A DNA stretch of 64,000 nucleotides from Lachnospiraceae bacterium (GCA_015057825.1 SVDN01000006.1:62736-126735); one strand, 5' to 3'. Positions 55,485-63,906 are shown, numbered from the stretch's first letter. Numbers and translations are program-made. Notes: a model not told the origin generated them from the sequence alone.

Positions 55485-56499
55485 GTTGTTGAAAAAGACT
55501 ATAATTATAGCTGCTTTGTCGTGCACTTGTTTTACAATGCTTGTGGCTTGCGGTGAGGAGGAAGAAGAAGTCGAAAGCTTTGCTTGGCCCACAACGGGAC
55601 TGGGTGCGCTGCTTCCGGATCCCATGAATCCAAACTGTCAGCTTATAACAAATAACGAAAGAGAGTTTTATGTTGAAATCGACAAGGTTACAAGAGATGA
55701 TTTTGATTATTATGCCGATATGTGCAGAAGAAACGGTTTTGACATTGACGTTGAGTCAAAAGAATCAACATATGATGCCTGGAATATGGACAGATATCGA
55801 TTGAAACTGGAATACGAAAATCGCACCATTACAATCGATTTTAGGGCACCGAATGAAATAGGAGCAATTGTTTGGCCAAAATCGGGCATGGGAGCCATGC
55901 TTCCTACGCCGGATTCCAATAAGGGATATGGCATGGAAGAATCGCCGGCCGATTTTAAAGTTTGTGTGGCGGAAATAAAGCCTAAACAATTTGAAGCGTA
56001 CGTGGCTCAGTGCAGGGAAAAAGGCTTCAATTACAGCTATTACAAAGACGAGAACAAGTACTCGGCAAAGGATTTGGACGGCAATACGGTTATAGTTAAA
56101 TACAGCTCTTATTTTGGAATTATGGATATTGCCATATATTCAAAGTATGAGACGGATGTTCCGAATATTGCGGAAACGACGATACCGCCTACAGAGACTA
56201 CAAAAGGGGAAACTCAAACCACAACATCTCTTGCGGATATGAATAAAATAACCCCGGGTATTAGAGATACTCTTCAATACTACGAAAAGACCATGAACGG
56301 CTATTGTGATTTTATGGCCATATATACGGGGTCTCCGTTGCAACAAAAAGATTATGATGCTTGGATGGATAAGTTTAACGACGCAACAAGCAAATTCAGC
56401 TCGTTGAATGTACCTGAGTTCAATGATAATGAGCTTGTATACTACCGTGAGGTTCAACAAAGGGTAAATGACAGACTTGATAAAATTAAAGACAGATAG
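55474..56499 (+). CDS. Lipoprotein with duplicated DUF6591-like domain
   Basis: About 341 residues from the ATG at 55474, which has GGAG 6 bases before it; an ATG at 55462 lacks a site. Signal peptide with lipobox LVAC (Cys26). Two similar modules follow: WP.TGLGALLP..Y..MCRRNGFD (about 37-125) and WPKSGMGAMLP..Y..QCREKGF (about 130-225), a tandem duplication resembling what I know as DUF6591. A Thr/Glu-rich linker and a helical C-terminal segment (about 255-341) end it. It overlaps the giant surface protein by 11 bases, so the two are co-translated and probably work together at the cell surface. Confidence 0.8.
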   Translation: MIFKLLKKTIIIAALSCTCFTMLVACGEEEEEVESFAWPTTGLGALLPDPMNPNCQLITNNEREFYVEIDKVTRDDFDYYADMCRRNGFDIDVESKESTYDAWNMDRYRLKLEYENRTITIDFRAPNEIGAIVWPKSGMGAMLPTPDSNKGYGMEESPADFKVCVAEIKPKQFEAYVAQCREKGFNYSYYKDENKYSAKDLDGNTVIVKYSSYFGIMDIAIYSKYETDVPNIAETTIPPTETTKGETQTTTSLADMNKITPGIRDTLQYYEKTMNGYCDFMAIYTGSPLQQKDYDAWMDKFNDATSKFSSLNVPEFNDNELVYYREVQQRVNDRLDKIKDR

Positions 56500-56501
56500 A
56501 A

Positions 56502-56538
56502 TAACACCGGTTAGTCGAAAGACCAACCGGTGTTTTTA
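56502..56538. terminator. Bidirectional terminator after lipoprotein
   Basis: AACACCGGTT.GTC / GAC.AACCGGTGTT with a GAAA loop and T-run. Confidence 0.88.
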
Positions 56539-56582
56539 TATAGGACGCAAAGAAAGTATATTTTGGCGTCTGGTTGATAAAT

Positions 56583-57323
56583 TTATTGGAGATATGAAAC
56601 ATCCGAGATTGACTCGATTGTAAATTCTCCGTCTGCATAGTGCATAATTGAAACTGCACAGTTTGGCATCGATCCATGGAATTCGCCGCCTAAGAAAGCA
56701 CCCCAAGCTTCGGTATCATGGAACATTTTGTCAAGGTAAGCGGTAATTGCACCACCGTGTGATGTTACAAGGAATGTACCACCGTTTGGATTTTCTGCAA
56801 TGATTGACTGAATAGCCTGTTCGAAACGATCTGCTGTCTGAGCCATTGTTTCGCCGCCTTCTTCGGTGTATCCTTTCTGGATACGATCAGGGAACATAGG
56901 AACAGGATCTTCAAGACCTTCAAGGCTACCGCAATTTGTTTCTTTTAAGTTTTCATCGATGAAAAGAGGAATATCTCTGTCGCCGATGATGTAGTTGGCT
57001 GTGTCATATGCACGTTCTGAAATAGAAGTGTAGCATGCATCAAAATCAACATCAGCCAATCCGCCGTTAAGTTTCTGTGCCATTGAAACACCTTCTTCGG
57101 TTAATGGTGAATCACACCAACCTTGGCATACGCCTCTTACGTTAAACATTGTCTGGCCATGTCTTACAAGATAGAATGTGTATTCAGGATTTTCCACTGC
57201 TGCCTGATTTCCTCCCTGTGAATCTGCGCCTCCCGCTGCCGGCTGATTGTTTTCACAACCTGTCAAAGCAAATGAGAAAACGAATGTTGCAATGAGTGCT
57301 AACACAACAAGTTTCTTTTTCAT
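56583..57323 (-). CDS. Secreted histidine-phosphatase lipoprotein
   Basis: A 246-residue protein with a signal peptide and lipobox LTGC (Cys near 23), a Gly/Gln/Ala linker, then a histidine phosphatase (phosphoglycerate-mutase-like) domain. The catalytic LVRHGQT is near residue 53, SPLTEEG near 75, the Glu in NCGSLEG near 135, and TSHGGA carries the second His near 190. Acid-phosphatase-type action outside the membrane is the best guess; true glycolytic mutases are cytoplasmic. AGGAGG precedes the ATG. A 12-base palindrome lies upstream. Confidence 0.88.
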   Translation of the reverse strand: MKKKLVVLALIATFVFSFALTGCENNQPAAGGADSQGGNQAAVENPEYTFYLVRHGQTMFNVRGVCQGWCDSPLTEEGVSMAQKLNGGLADVDFDACYTSISERAYDTANYIIGDRDIPLFIDENLKETNCGSLEGLEDPVPMFPDRIQKGYTEEGGETMAQTADRFEQAIQSIIAENPNGGTFLVTSHGGAITAYLDKMFHDTEAWGAFLGGEFHGSMPNCAVSIMHYADGEFTIESISDVSYLQ

Positions 57324-57450
57324 ATTTTTACCTCCTCTTTAATAATTCGGATTGCTTTTATTTAGAACCCGAAGGGATGATTAAAGTTTAACACTTGGGA
57401 AAAAATTTTGAATGACATAGGTTTAGATAATTGATTGACCAATTCCGTGA

Positions 57451-57462
57451 ATTGTATACAAT
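57451..57462. promoter_or_regulatory. Palindrome ATTGTATACAAT
   Basis: A perfect 12-base palindrome about 130 bases upstream of the phosphatase lipoprotein and downstream of the AraC stop. TTGTATACAA is typical of GntR/FadR-class operators; no GntR gene is in the window. Confidence 0.5.
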
Positions 57463-57509
57463 GAGCTGTTTTTGTGGGCTCCGGCCCTTGAGAGATGGAT
57501 AAATTTTAA

Positions 57510-58544
57510 CTATCTGTATTGAGACGGTGTAAGATTAAAGAATTTTTTGAAAGCGCGAATAAAACTTTCCGTGTTTTGATAACCTGCAAAGGCCCCGATT
57601 TCGGCAATGGAAAGAGTGGTTGTGCTAAGCATTTTTGCCGCATTGTTAAGACGAATGCTTGTAAGAATCTTGGAAAAATTCATTCCCGATTCTTTTTTTA
57701 TAAGGACGCTGATGTAGTCCTCGCTGTAACCGAAATGAGCGGATATATCCTTAAGACTTATACCGCTTGAATAGTGAGCTTCTATATATTCTATGATTTT
57801 AAGCCCTGCGGAGGATGGTTTGGAATTTGTGGATGGCTTTACAACTTCAGATTCATACTCACGCAAAATATAGCTTATTAAGGCAGAAAAAATTGCATCT
57901 TTAAAGCTTTCGTAGTATTTCTTCTTTTCCAGATCTTCTTTGTATATAGACAGCATGCTGTTGCGAACGTAAACATCATCCCCGAGATGAAACAAAAGCC
58001 AAGAACCTTCTCCGCCGGAAAACAAACCGCCGGTAAAAAAGTCGGAAATGATATTGTTGCTTCTAAGCAGATTTAAGAAAAAATCATGAAAGGTTCTTTT
58101 GCAAATAAGAACCGCGATAATGATGGTATCTTCACTATTATGCTCTATACAATGCATCATATCGGGAGAAAGGATTAAAAAATCTCCCTTGTTTAACTCA
58201 AAGGATGTTCCGAGCATCATTTGCTTCGCGCGTCCTTCCAAAACGTAAACAAGTTCGAAGGATTCGTGGGAGTGCATAAGAGGTGGTTGAAAGCGCAGAT
58301 GAGTGTGGACAAAAAGGTTTTTGTCTGTTTTTTCGGCAAAAAACAAAGCCTCCGGTGTGGAAGGTTTGTATTTATGGAAGGTTTGAGGAAAAGCCATATA
58401 ATATTTGGCAACCGTTTCGGGATCGAGAGCATTGACCCATGCATCGACTTCTTCTTTGGGCGCAGTTTGGCTAAGCTCGTAATACTCTTTATATATGAGC
58501 TCATTTTCTTTCATTTCTTTTAAATAATTAATGATTTTTTCCAT
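57510..58544 (-). CDS. AraC-family transcriptional regulator
   Basis: About 344 residues from the ATG at 58544; longer versions reach into non-family sequence. An N-terminal cupin-type sensing domain (about 60-190; HSHESFELVYVLEGRA, then GDFLILSPDMMHCIE) precedes two C-terminal helix-turn-helix motifs (about 245-344; IAEIGAFAGYQNTESFIRAFK..F.LTPSQYR). It is divergent from an alpha/beta hydrolase and two NCS2 permeases, likely targets. The ribosome site is weak. Confidence 0.92.
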   Translation of the reverse strand: MEKIINYLKEMKENELIYKEYYELSQTAPKEEVDAWVNALDPETVAKYYMAFPQTFHKYKPSTPEALFFAEKTDKNLFVHTHLRFQPPLMHSHESFELVYVLEGRAKQMMLGTSFELNKGDFLILSPDMMHCIEHNSEDTIIIAVLICKRTFHDFFLNLLRSNNIISDFFTGGLFSGGEGSWLLFHLGDDVYVRNSMLSIYKEDLEKKKYYESFKDAIFSALISYILREYESEVVKPSTNSKPSSAGLKIIEYIEAHYSSGISLKDISAHFGYSEDYISVLIKKESGMNFSKILTSIRLNNAAKMLSTTTLSIAEIGAFAGYQNTESFIRAFKKFFNLTPSQYR

Positions 58545-58632
58545 AAGCAAACCCGTGCCGAAGCACCGCCTCCCATAATAAAAGTATACATATATACCAA
58601 AAGCCAAATCAAATAAAAATTTTGCATGACAT

Positions 58633-58693
58633 GGCAAAATTTGCTTGCAAATTTTGTTTCGAGCGAAGCGAGAAATTTGCGCTAGCAAACCCT
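58633..58693. repeat. Intergenic hairpin repeat, copy 1
   Basis: CAAAATTT/AAATTTTG stem, then core TTTCGAGCGAAGCGAGAAA, then TTTGC-GCTA-GCAAA stem and CCCT. Followed by the linker AATTGTCCTTT. Confidence 0.8.
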
Positions 58694-58704
58694 AATTGTC
58701 CTTT

Positions 58705-58764
58705 GGCAAAATCACGAAGTGATTTTGTTTCGAGCGAAGCGAGAAATTCGCGCTAGCGAACCCT
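58705..58764. repeat. Intergenic hairpin repeat, copy 2
   Basis: CAAAATCAC/GTGATTTTG stem with GAA loop, the same 19-base core, then TTCGC-GCTA-GCGAA and CCCT. A partial third unit (GGCAAAATCAC) starts at 58768. Confidence 0.8.
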
Positions 58765-58908
58765 GATGGCAAAATCACAAAATAATGGTATACTTTATAT
58801 AGATTATTCTTCGAAAAAGCACTGTAAATACTAAAAAAACCGGACGAATTTGAGTCGAAAACCGGATTTAAATCGGTGGATGAATTATAAAAAAACGGAG
58901 AAAACAAC

Positions 58909-59589
58909 ATGAATTTTAAACATTATTATATTGAAAAAGGCGAGGGGTTTCCACTGATTTTACTGCATGGAAACAGCGGAAATATGTCCTGCTTTAAGGC
59001 ACAAATCAAAGAATTTTCCAAGGATTTTCATGTGTATGCTCTTGATACGAGAGGACACGGAAAGAGTAAAAGAGGAGAGGCACCCTTTACAATCAAGCAG
59101 TTTGCGGACGATTTGGCAAATTTTATGAATGAGCATGAAATAAAAAAAGCTCACATTTTGGGCTTTTCCGACGGCGGCAACATTGCTTTGGAATTTGTCC
59201 TTAAATACCCGGAAAAAGTTGAAAAACTTATCTTAAACGGGGCAAATTTTGTACGACCGGGACTTAAATTTTACTTTAATGCATTTACGATTTTTGTGTA
59301 TTTTGTAAGCGGAATTTTCAAAAAAATCAGTAAAAAAGCTCTTGCAGTCAACGAAATGTACGGTCTTATGGTTAATGAGCCGAATATAACTTTGGAAGAA
59401 CTTGCATCAATAAAGGCACAAACCCTTGTAATTGCGGGAACACATGATATTGTAAAAGAAAGTCACACAAGGCTTATGGCGGATACCATTCCCCATGCAA
59501 AACTTGTTTTGATTAATGGAAATCATTCCATTTGCTACAAAAAACCACTGGAATACAATGCGGCTGTAGCAGAATTTATAAGAAATTAG
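58909..59589 (+). CDS. Alpha/beta hydrolase
   Basis: A 226-residue enzyme. HGNSGNMSCF near residue 20 forms the oxyanion region, LDTRGHGKS near 45 is typical of the fold, the nucleophile elbow is GFSDGG with Ser87, then an acid in AGTHDIV near 180 and catalytic His in NGNHSI near 205. It is an esterase- or lipase-like enzyme of unknown substrate. ACGGAG precedes the ATG. It heads a run with two NCS2 permeases (27-base gap). Confidence 0.92.
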   Translation: MNFKHYYIEKGEGFPLILLHGNSGNMSCFKAQIKEFSKDFHVYALDTRGHGKSKRGEAPFTIKQFADDLANFMNEHEIKKAHILGFSDGGNIALEFVLKYPEKVEKLILNGANFVRPGLKFYFNAFTIFVYFVSGIFKKISKKALAVNEMYGLMVNEPNITLEELASIKAQTLVIAGTHDIVKESHTRLMADTIPHAKLVLINGNHSICYKKPLEYNAAVAEFIRN

Positions 59590-59616
59590 ATTTCTTTTTA
59601 AATACCGGGGGGTTAA

Positions 59617-61032
59617 GTGAAAGATTATTTTAAGCTTAAAGAAAACAAAGCGACTATTCGCGGGGAGTTCAGCGCGGGACTTGCTGTTTTCTTTTCTATG
59701 GTCTATATCTATTTCGTAAATGCAAATATGTTTTCAAATCCTTTCGGCACGGGCGAAAATGTGTTGGGAGTTTCTTTTAATGCGATTTTTATATCTACCG
59801 GACTTTGCACCGTTATCGGAACCTTACTTATGGGTTTGCTGGCAAAACTGCCTTTTGCAATTTCCATCAGCATGTGTTCAAATGCCATGTTTGTTTATAC
59901 AATATGCATCAAATTCGGCATGAGCTACGCAAACGCATCCTTTATGATACTTATTTGCGGTCTTATATATCTGCTTTTTTCCGCTTGCGGTATAAGGAAA
60001 AAGCTGTTTAATACGATTCCCCAAGCTGTAAAAACGGCAATTATTCCGGGAATGGGCTTGTTTATAGCTTTGGTAGGTTTAAAAAACGCCGGAATCGTTG
60101 TTAACAGCGCAGATTCCGGCTTGACCCTTGCTTCACTTAATCTTTTGGATGGAGGCTTTTTGGGAGCTTTGCCTTTGGTTATAGCCATTGTCGTTTTCTT
60201 TATCATAGTAATACTAACTCTAAAGGGAGTAAAAGCAGCTATAATAATAGGAATTCTTATGGGGATGGGCCTGTATTATCTTTTGGGGCTTGCCATTCCG
60301 GGATTTTATGAGAATTTAAGCGAAAGCATGCAAATGGTAAGCCCGGCGCAGGCATTTAGCGAGTTCAAAGAAATGTCCCTTGGCGTAGCTTTCACAGAGG
60401 GAACAGACTTTAGCGCCTTTATTGAGGCAGAGGGTTTTTCAAAGTTTGTTTTCAGCTTTATTGTTTCTTTGTTATCATTTTTCATGGTAGATACTTTTGG
60501 GTCATTAGGGTCATTATACGGTGCTTGCGCAAGGGGAAATATGCTGACTAAGGATGGTGAAATACCGAGAATGACAAGCGCCATGCTTTCGGACTCTATA
60601 GGAAGCGTAGCTTCGGGTCTGTTTGGAAATGCATCTCTTACGGCTTATATGGAATCCGCTGCCGGAGTTTTGGCAGGGGGAAAAACAGGCCTTACGGCGG
60701 TGTTTGCATCCATGTTTTTTGCAATAACGATGTTTTTGAGCCCTATTGCAAACCTAATGCCTTCATGCGCTACATCAGGTGCCGTGGTTTTTATCGGTGT
60801 TACTATGGCATGCTCATTTAAAGATATTGATTTTAAGGATATTACCATAGCCATACCTGCATTTCTTGCTGTTGTTATGACTCCGTTCGCCTATAATGTA
60901 GCATACGGAATAGCATTCGGTATGATAGGGTATGTTATTATGCTTGTTTTCACAAAGCAGATTAAAAAGATTAAAGCGGGTGTGTGGATAATAACGGCTT
61001 TGTTCGTGCTTTTGCTCATTTTGACAAACTGA
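59617..61032 (+). CDS. NCS2-family (AzgA-like) purine permease
   Basis: A 471-residue protein with about 12-13 hydrophobic helices from GTG 59617, behind GGGGGG. The start (ATIRGEFSAGLAVFFSMVYIYFVN), GTLLMGLLAKLPFAISISM and FMVDTFGSLGSLYG, SLTAYMESAAGV.AGGKTGLTAV are features of AzgA-type hypoxanthine/guanine/adenine transporters. AzgA proteins usually have PGMGLN where this has PGMGLF, so substrate range may differ. It is a tandem paralogue of the next gene. Confidence 0.92.
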   Translation: MKDYFKLKENKATIRGEFSAGLAVFFSMVYIYFVNANMFSNPFGTGENVLGVSFNAIFISTGLCTVIGTLLMGLLAKLPFAISISMCSNAMFVYTICIKFGMSYANASFMILICGLIYLLFSACGIRKKLFNTIPQAVKTAIIPGMGLFIALVGLKNAGIVVNSADSGLTLASLNLLDGGFLGALPLVIAIVVFFIIVILTLKGVKAAIIIGILMGMGLYYLLGLAIPGFYENLSESMQMVSPAQAFSEFKEMSLGVAFTEGTDFSAFIEAEGFSKFVFSFIVSLLSFFMVDTFGSLGSLYGACARGNMLTKDGEIPRMTSAMLSDSIGSVASGLFGNASLTAYMESAAGVLAGGKTGLTAVFASMFFAITMFLSPIANLMPSCATSGAVVFIGVTMACSFKDIDFKDITIAIPAFLAVVMTPFAYNVAYGIAFGMIGYVIMLVFTKQIKKIKAGVWIITALFVLLLILTN

Positions 61033-61063
61033 AAACAATTAATAATAAAACGATAGGGGTACA

Positions 61064-62491
61064 ATGAGACGCTTTTTGGAAAAAATTTTTAAAATAAAAG
61101 AGAATAACACAAGCATAAGGATTGAACTTCTGGCGGGGCTGACAAGCTTTACGTCCATGGTTTATATTTTGATTTTTAATGCAAATCTTTTGTCAAATCC
61201 TTATGGCGACGGCTCCAACCCGTTGGGAATATCTTTTGGGGCTGTGTATATATCTACGGCTTTGGCGGCGGTTGTGGGCAATATTTTCATGAGCCTGGTT
61301 GCAAATGCACCTTTTGCACAGGCTACGGGTGTGGGCCTAACAAGCTTTTTTGTTTATACCGTTTGCTTAAAATTTGGTTACAGTTATGCAAATGCCTTGC
61401 TGTTGGTTCTTATAGGCGGGGTATTGTTTGTTATAATTAGTTCCACAAAATTAAAAAGAATAATTATCAGAGCGATACCTTATTCCGTGAAGGTGGCAAT
61501 GGCTCCGGGAGTTGGCTTGTTTGTTACTTTTATAGCCTTGCAAAATTCCGGCATTATAGTGGCATCCGAAGAAAACGGAGCTTCGCTTGGATCTTTTAAC
61601 TTTATAAGCGGAGAATGGAAAAATGTAATGCCGCTTTTGGTTGCCTTTGTGGGATTTTTTGTTATAGGAATTCTATCGAAAAAGAAGGTTAAAAGGGCAA
61701 TTTTAATCGGAATTTTAGTCAGCATAGCCCTATATTATCTTTTGGGGCTAACAATAGACGGCTTTTATGAAGGCATTGCAAAGAGCATTGAATCATTTTC
61801 ATTGACACGTGATTTTGAAGCTTTTGGCACGGAGGCTTTTTTGCAAGTCTTCAAAGGTGGCTTTGATTTTGGCCCTGTTATAGCTCAAATGGGATTTGCA
61901 AAATTTATTCTTGTCAGCGTTTGTCTTGTTTTAACCTTTCTTTTTACGGATATTTTTGACTCTTTCGGATTTATATACGGAGTTTACGATAGATACAGCC
62001 TTTTGGCCGAAGAAAACAGCTTAGATGGTATATATAAAACCTTAAGAGCCGATGCGATGGGAAGCGTCAGCGGTGCCCTTTTGGGAAGCTCCACCGTAAC
62101 AACATACGTTGAATCCGCAAGCGGAGTGGCAAGCGGTGCAAAGACGGGACTGACGCCGTTATTTGTTGCGGTTTTGTTCTTAATAAGCATGTTTTTTAGC
62201 CCATTGGCAGCTTTGATACCAAATGCGGCCACGGCAGGTGCCTTGATTTATGTAGGTGTTATTTTAATAATCTGCGTAAAGAAAATAGACTGGGGAGACC
62301 TTTCCATGGCGGTTCCGGCTTTTCTTACCATAGCGCTTATACCGTTTTGCTACAATGTAGCCTACGGACTGGCCTTTGGCATGATTGCCCATATTGTAAT
62401 TAATATATTCATGGGAAATATAAAGAAAATCAGAATCGGTACATGGATAGTGTCTGCGGTATTTTTGGCCATAATGATGTTTACGAGATAA
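61064..62491 (+). CDS. NCS2-family (AzgA-like) purine permease, tandem paralogue
   Basis: A 475-residue paralogue of the preceding permease with the same layout: IRIELLAGLTSFTSMVYI start, NAPFAQATGVGLTSFF, PGVGLF, LFTDIFDSFGFIYG and TTYVESASGVASGAKTGLTPL. This copy keeps the GVGL and DIFDS blocks of classic AzgA more closely. Ordinary tandem duplication followed by divergence is likely. The start ATG has a weak AGGGG site. A terminator follows. Confidence 0.92.
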   Translation: MRRFLEKIFKIKENNTSIRIELLAGLTSFTSMVYILIFNANLLSNPYGDGSNPLGISFGAVYISTALAAVVGNIFMSLVANAPFAQATGVGLTSFFVYTVCLKFGYSYANALLLVLIGGVLFVIISSTKLKRIIIRAIPYSVKVAMAPGVGLFVTFIALQNSGIIVASEENGASLGSFNFISGEWKNVMPLLVAFVGFFVIGILSKKKVKRAILIGILVSIALYYLLGLTIDGFYEGIAKSIESFSLTRDFEAFGTEAFLQVFKGGFDFGPVIAQMGFAKFILVSVCLVLTFLFTDIFDSFGFIYGVYDRYSLLAEENSLDGIYKTLRADAMGSVSGALLGSSTVTTYVESASGVASGAKTGLTPLFVAVLFLISMFFSPLAALIPNAATAGALIYVGVILIICVKKIDWGDLSMAVPAFLTIALIPFCYNVAYGLAFGMIAHIVINIFMGNIKKIRIGTWIVSAVFLAIMMFTR

Positions 62492-62507
62492 AATGCTGTT
62501 TACACAC

Positions 62508-62538
62508 AAAAAGTCCGGGTTAATACCCGGACTTTTTG
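62508..62538. terminator. Terminator after NCS2 permeases
   Basis: AAAAAGTCCGGGT / ACCCGGACTTTTT arms, loop TAAT. Confidence 0.88.
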
Positions 62539-62586
62539 CTTAATAAAAATGTAGTTTATATATAGTAAAATGGTAGTTAATGGCGT

Positions 62587-62646
62587 GGCAAAATTATGAA
62601 ATAATTTTGTTTCGAGCGAAGCGAGAAATTCGCGTTAGCGAACCCC
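62587..62646. repeat. Intergenic hairpin repeat, copy 3
   Basis: CAAAATTAT/ATAATTTTG stem with GAA loop, the 19-base core, then TTCGC-GTTA-GCGAA and CCCC, with the linker AATTGTCCTTTT at 62647-62658. Confidence 0.8.
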
Positions 62647-62658
62647 AATTGTCCTTTT

Positions 62659-62680
62659 GCAAAATTTGCGATAGCAAACC
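62659..62680. repeat. Intergenic hairpin repeat, shortened copy 4
   Basis: GCAAAATTTGC-GATA-GCAAACC retains only the outer part of the unit; the core is deleted. It touches the GAPDH stop codon. Confidence 0.6.
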
Positions 62681-63762
62681 TATTTCTGTAACTGCTTTGC
62701 CCCGATATTGGTTGTAAACTTAATTGACGAATCAATATCGATTGCATCTATATGTGCAAAATATTTTGCTGTTCTTACCATCTGACTTACATATGAGTTT
62801 TCGTTATCATACCATGAAACAACCTGTACATGGCTTCTTCCGTGACCGAGCGGTGTAACCATTGTCTGTGTTGAATCAAACAATGAACCGTAAAACATGC
62901 CTATAACATCGCTTGAAACAATAGGGTCGTCGTTGTAACCGAATGTTTCGTTAGCCATAGCTTTCATATGGGCATTTACCTGGTCAACGCTTACTTCACC
63001 TTCAACTACGGCACAAAGAATTGTTGTTGAACCTGTAGGAGTAGGAACACGCTGTGCCGAACCTATTAATTTTCCGTTAAGGTGAGGAAGTACAAGACCG
63101 ATTGCTTTTGCTGCACCCGTTGTTGCGGGAACAATGTTTAAAGCACTTGCTCTTGAACGACGAAGATCACCTTTTTTATGTGGATTATCAAGGTTTTGCT
63201 GGTCGCTGGTGTAAGCATGTATAGTATTAACAATACCTGACTCAATCGGAGCAAGCTTATCAAGAGCCGCAGCCAAAGGCGCAAGGCAGTTTGTTGTGCA
63301 GCTTGCAGTTGAAATGATTTGGTCATCTTTTGTCAAAATATCATGATTTACGTTGTAAACGATAGTCTTAATATCGTTACCGCCCGGTGCGGAAATAATA
63401 ACTTTTTTGGCACCGGCTTCAATATGAGCCATGGATTTTTCTTTTGAAGTGTAGGCTCCGGTACACTCCATTACCAAGTCGATATCCATTTCTTTCCAAG
63501 GAAGTTTTGACGCATCTCTTTCCTTGGTAACCTTGATAACTTTATCTTTTACGATGATAGTGTCGTTATCACGGTTAAATGAAACTTCGTTGGCATATTT
63601 GTATCTTCCCTGTGTACTGTCGTATTTGAGAAGATGGGCAAGAAGTTCAACGTCTTTTGAAGCATTAATTGCAACAATCTCCATTCCTTCAGTGTCAAAT
63701 AATTGTCGGAACGTAAGACGTCCGATACGGCCAAAGCCGTTAATAGCAACTCGTGCTGACAT
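62680..63762 (-). CDS. gap: Glyceraldehyde-3-phosphate dehydrogenase, NADP-type cofactor site
   Basis: A 360-residue enzyme converting glyceraldehyde-3-phosphate to 1,3-bisphosphoglycerate. NGFGRIGR at 8-15 binds nucleotide, Cys155 (SCTTNC) and His182 are catalytic. Two residues differ from NAD-type enzymes: Ala34 where Asp binds the ribose, and Asn193 in place of Leu, the pair also seen in Bacillus GapB, which favours NADP. A two-residue insertion (KG) follows in PHKKGDLRR. About 20 extra C-terminal residues extend the usual 335-340. GGAGGA precedes the ATG. pgk and tpi are not adjacent. Confidence 0.95.
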   Translation of the reverse strand: MSARVAINGFGRIGRLTFRQLFDTEGMEIVAINASKDVELLAHLLKYDSTQGRYKYANEVSFNRDNDTIIVKDKVIKVTKERDASKLPWKEMDIDLVMECTGAYTSKEKSMAHIEAGAKKVIISAPGGNDIKTIVYNVNHDILTKDDQIISTASCTTNCLAPLAAALDKLAPIESGIVNTIHAYTSDQQNLDNPHKKGDLRRSRASALNIVPATTGAAKAIGLVLPHLNGKLIGSAQRVPTPTGSTTILCAVVEGEVSVDQVNAHMKAMANETFGYNDDPIVSSDVIGMFYGSLFDSTQTMVTPLGHGRSHVQVVSWYDNENSYVSQMVRTAKYFAHIDAIDIDSSIKFTTNIGAKQLQK

Positions 63763-63825
63763 TTTTAAATCCTCCGCTTATGTTTAATCACGATTTATAC
63801 ATTACAACATGGTTAAACAATAATA

Positions 63826-63843
63826 AGAGATTCGCGAACCCTT
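63826..63843. repeat. Possible decayed end of the intergenic repeat
   Basis: GATTCGCGAACCCTT matches the last hairpin and CCC tail of the repeat family with the loop lost; it lies in the GAPDH leader. Weak. Confidence 0.35.
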
Positions 63844-63859
63844 TGTTTATTATAAAAAC

Positions 63860-63901
63860 CCGTAGCAAAATTGTTAATCCTAGGAACAATATCTGCTACG
63901 G
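63860..63901 (-). promoter_or_regulatory. 5'-terminal hairpin with T-run in gap leader
   Basis: On the minus strand CCGTAGCA..ATTGTT / AACAAT..TGCTACGG with a 9-base loop, followed by GTTTTTAT. The predicted start of transcription is at the hairpin's first base, about 138 bases before the ATG. It could be an attenuator or an mRNA-stabilising 5' hairpin. Confidence 0.6.
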
Positions 63902-63906
63902 TGTCA

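Larger units (their letters stand above)
58545..58908. other. Divergent intergenic region, AraC / hydrolase
   Basis: This 364-base gap holds two tandem copies plus a fragment of the covarying hairpin repeat (58633-58778) and an AT-rich stretch before the hydrolase start. No ORF is convincing. I could not place a clear promoter for either gene. Confidence 0.7.
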
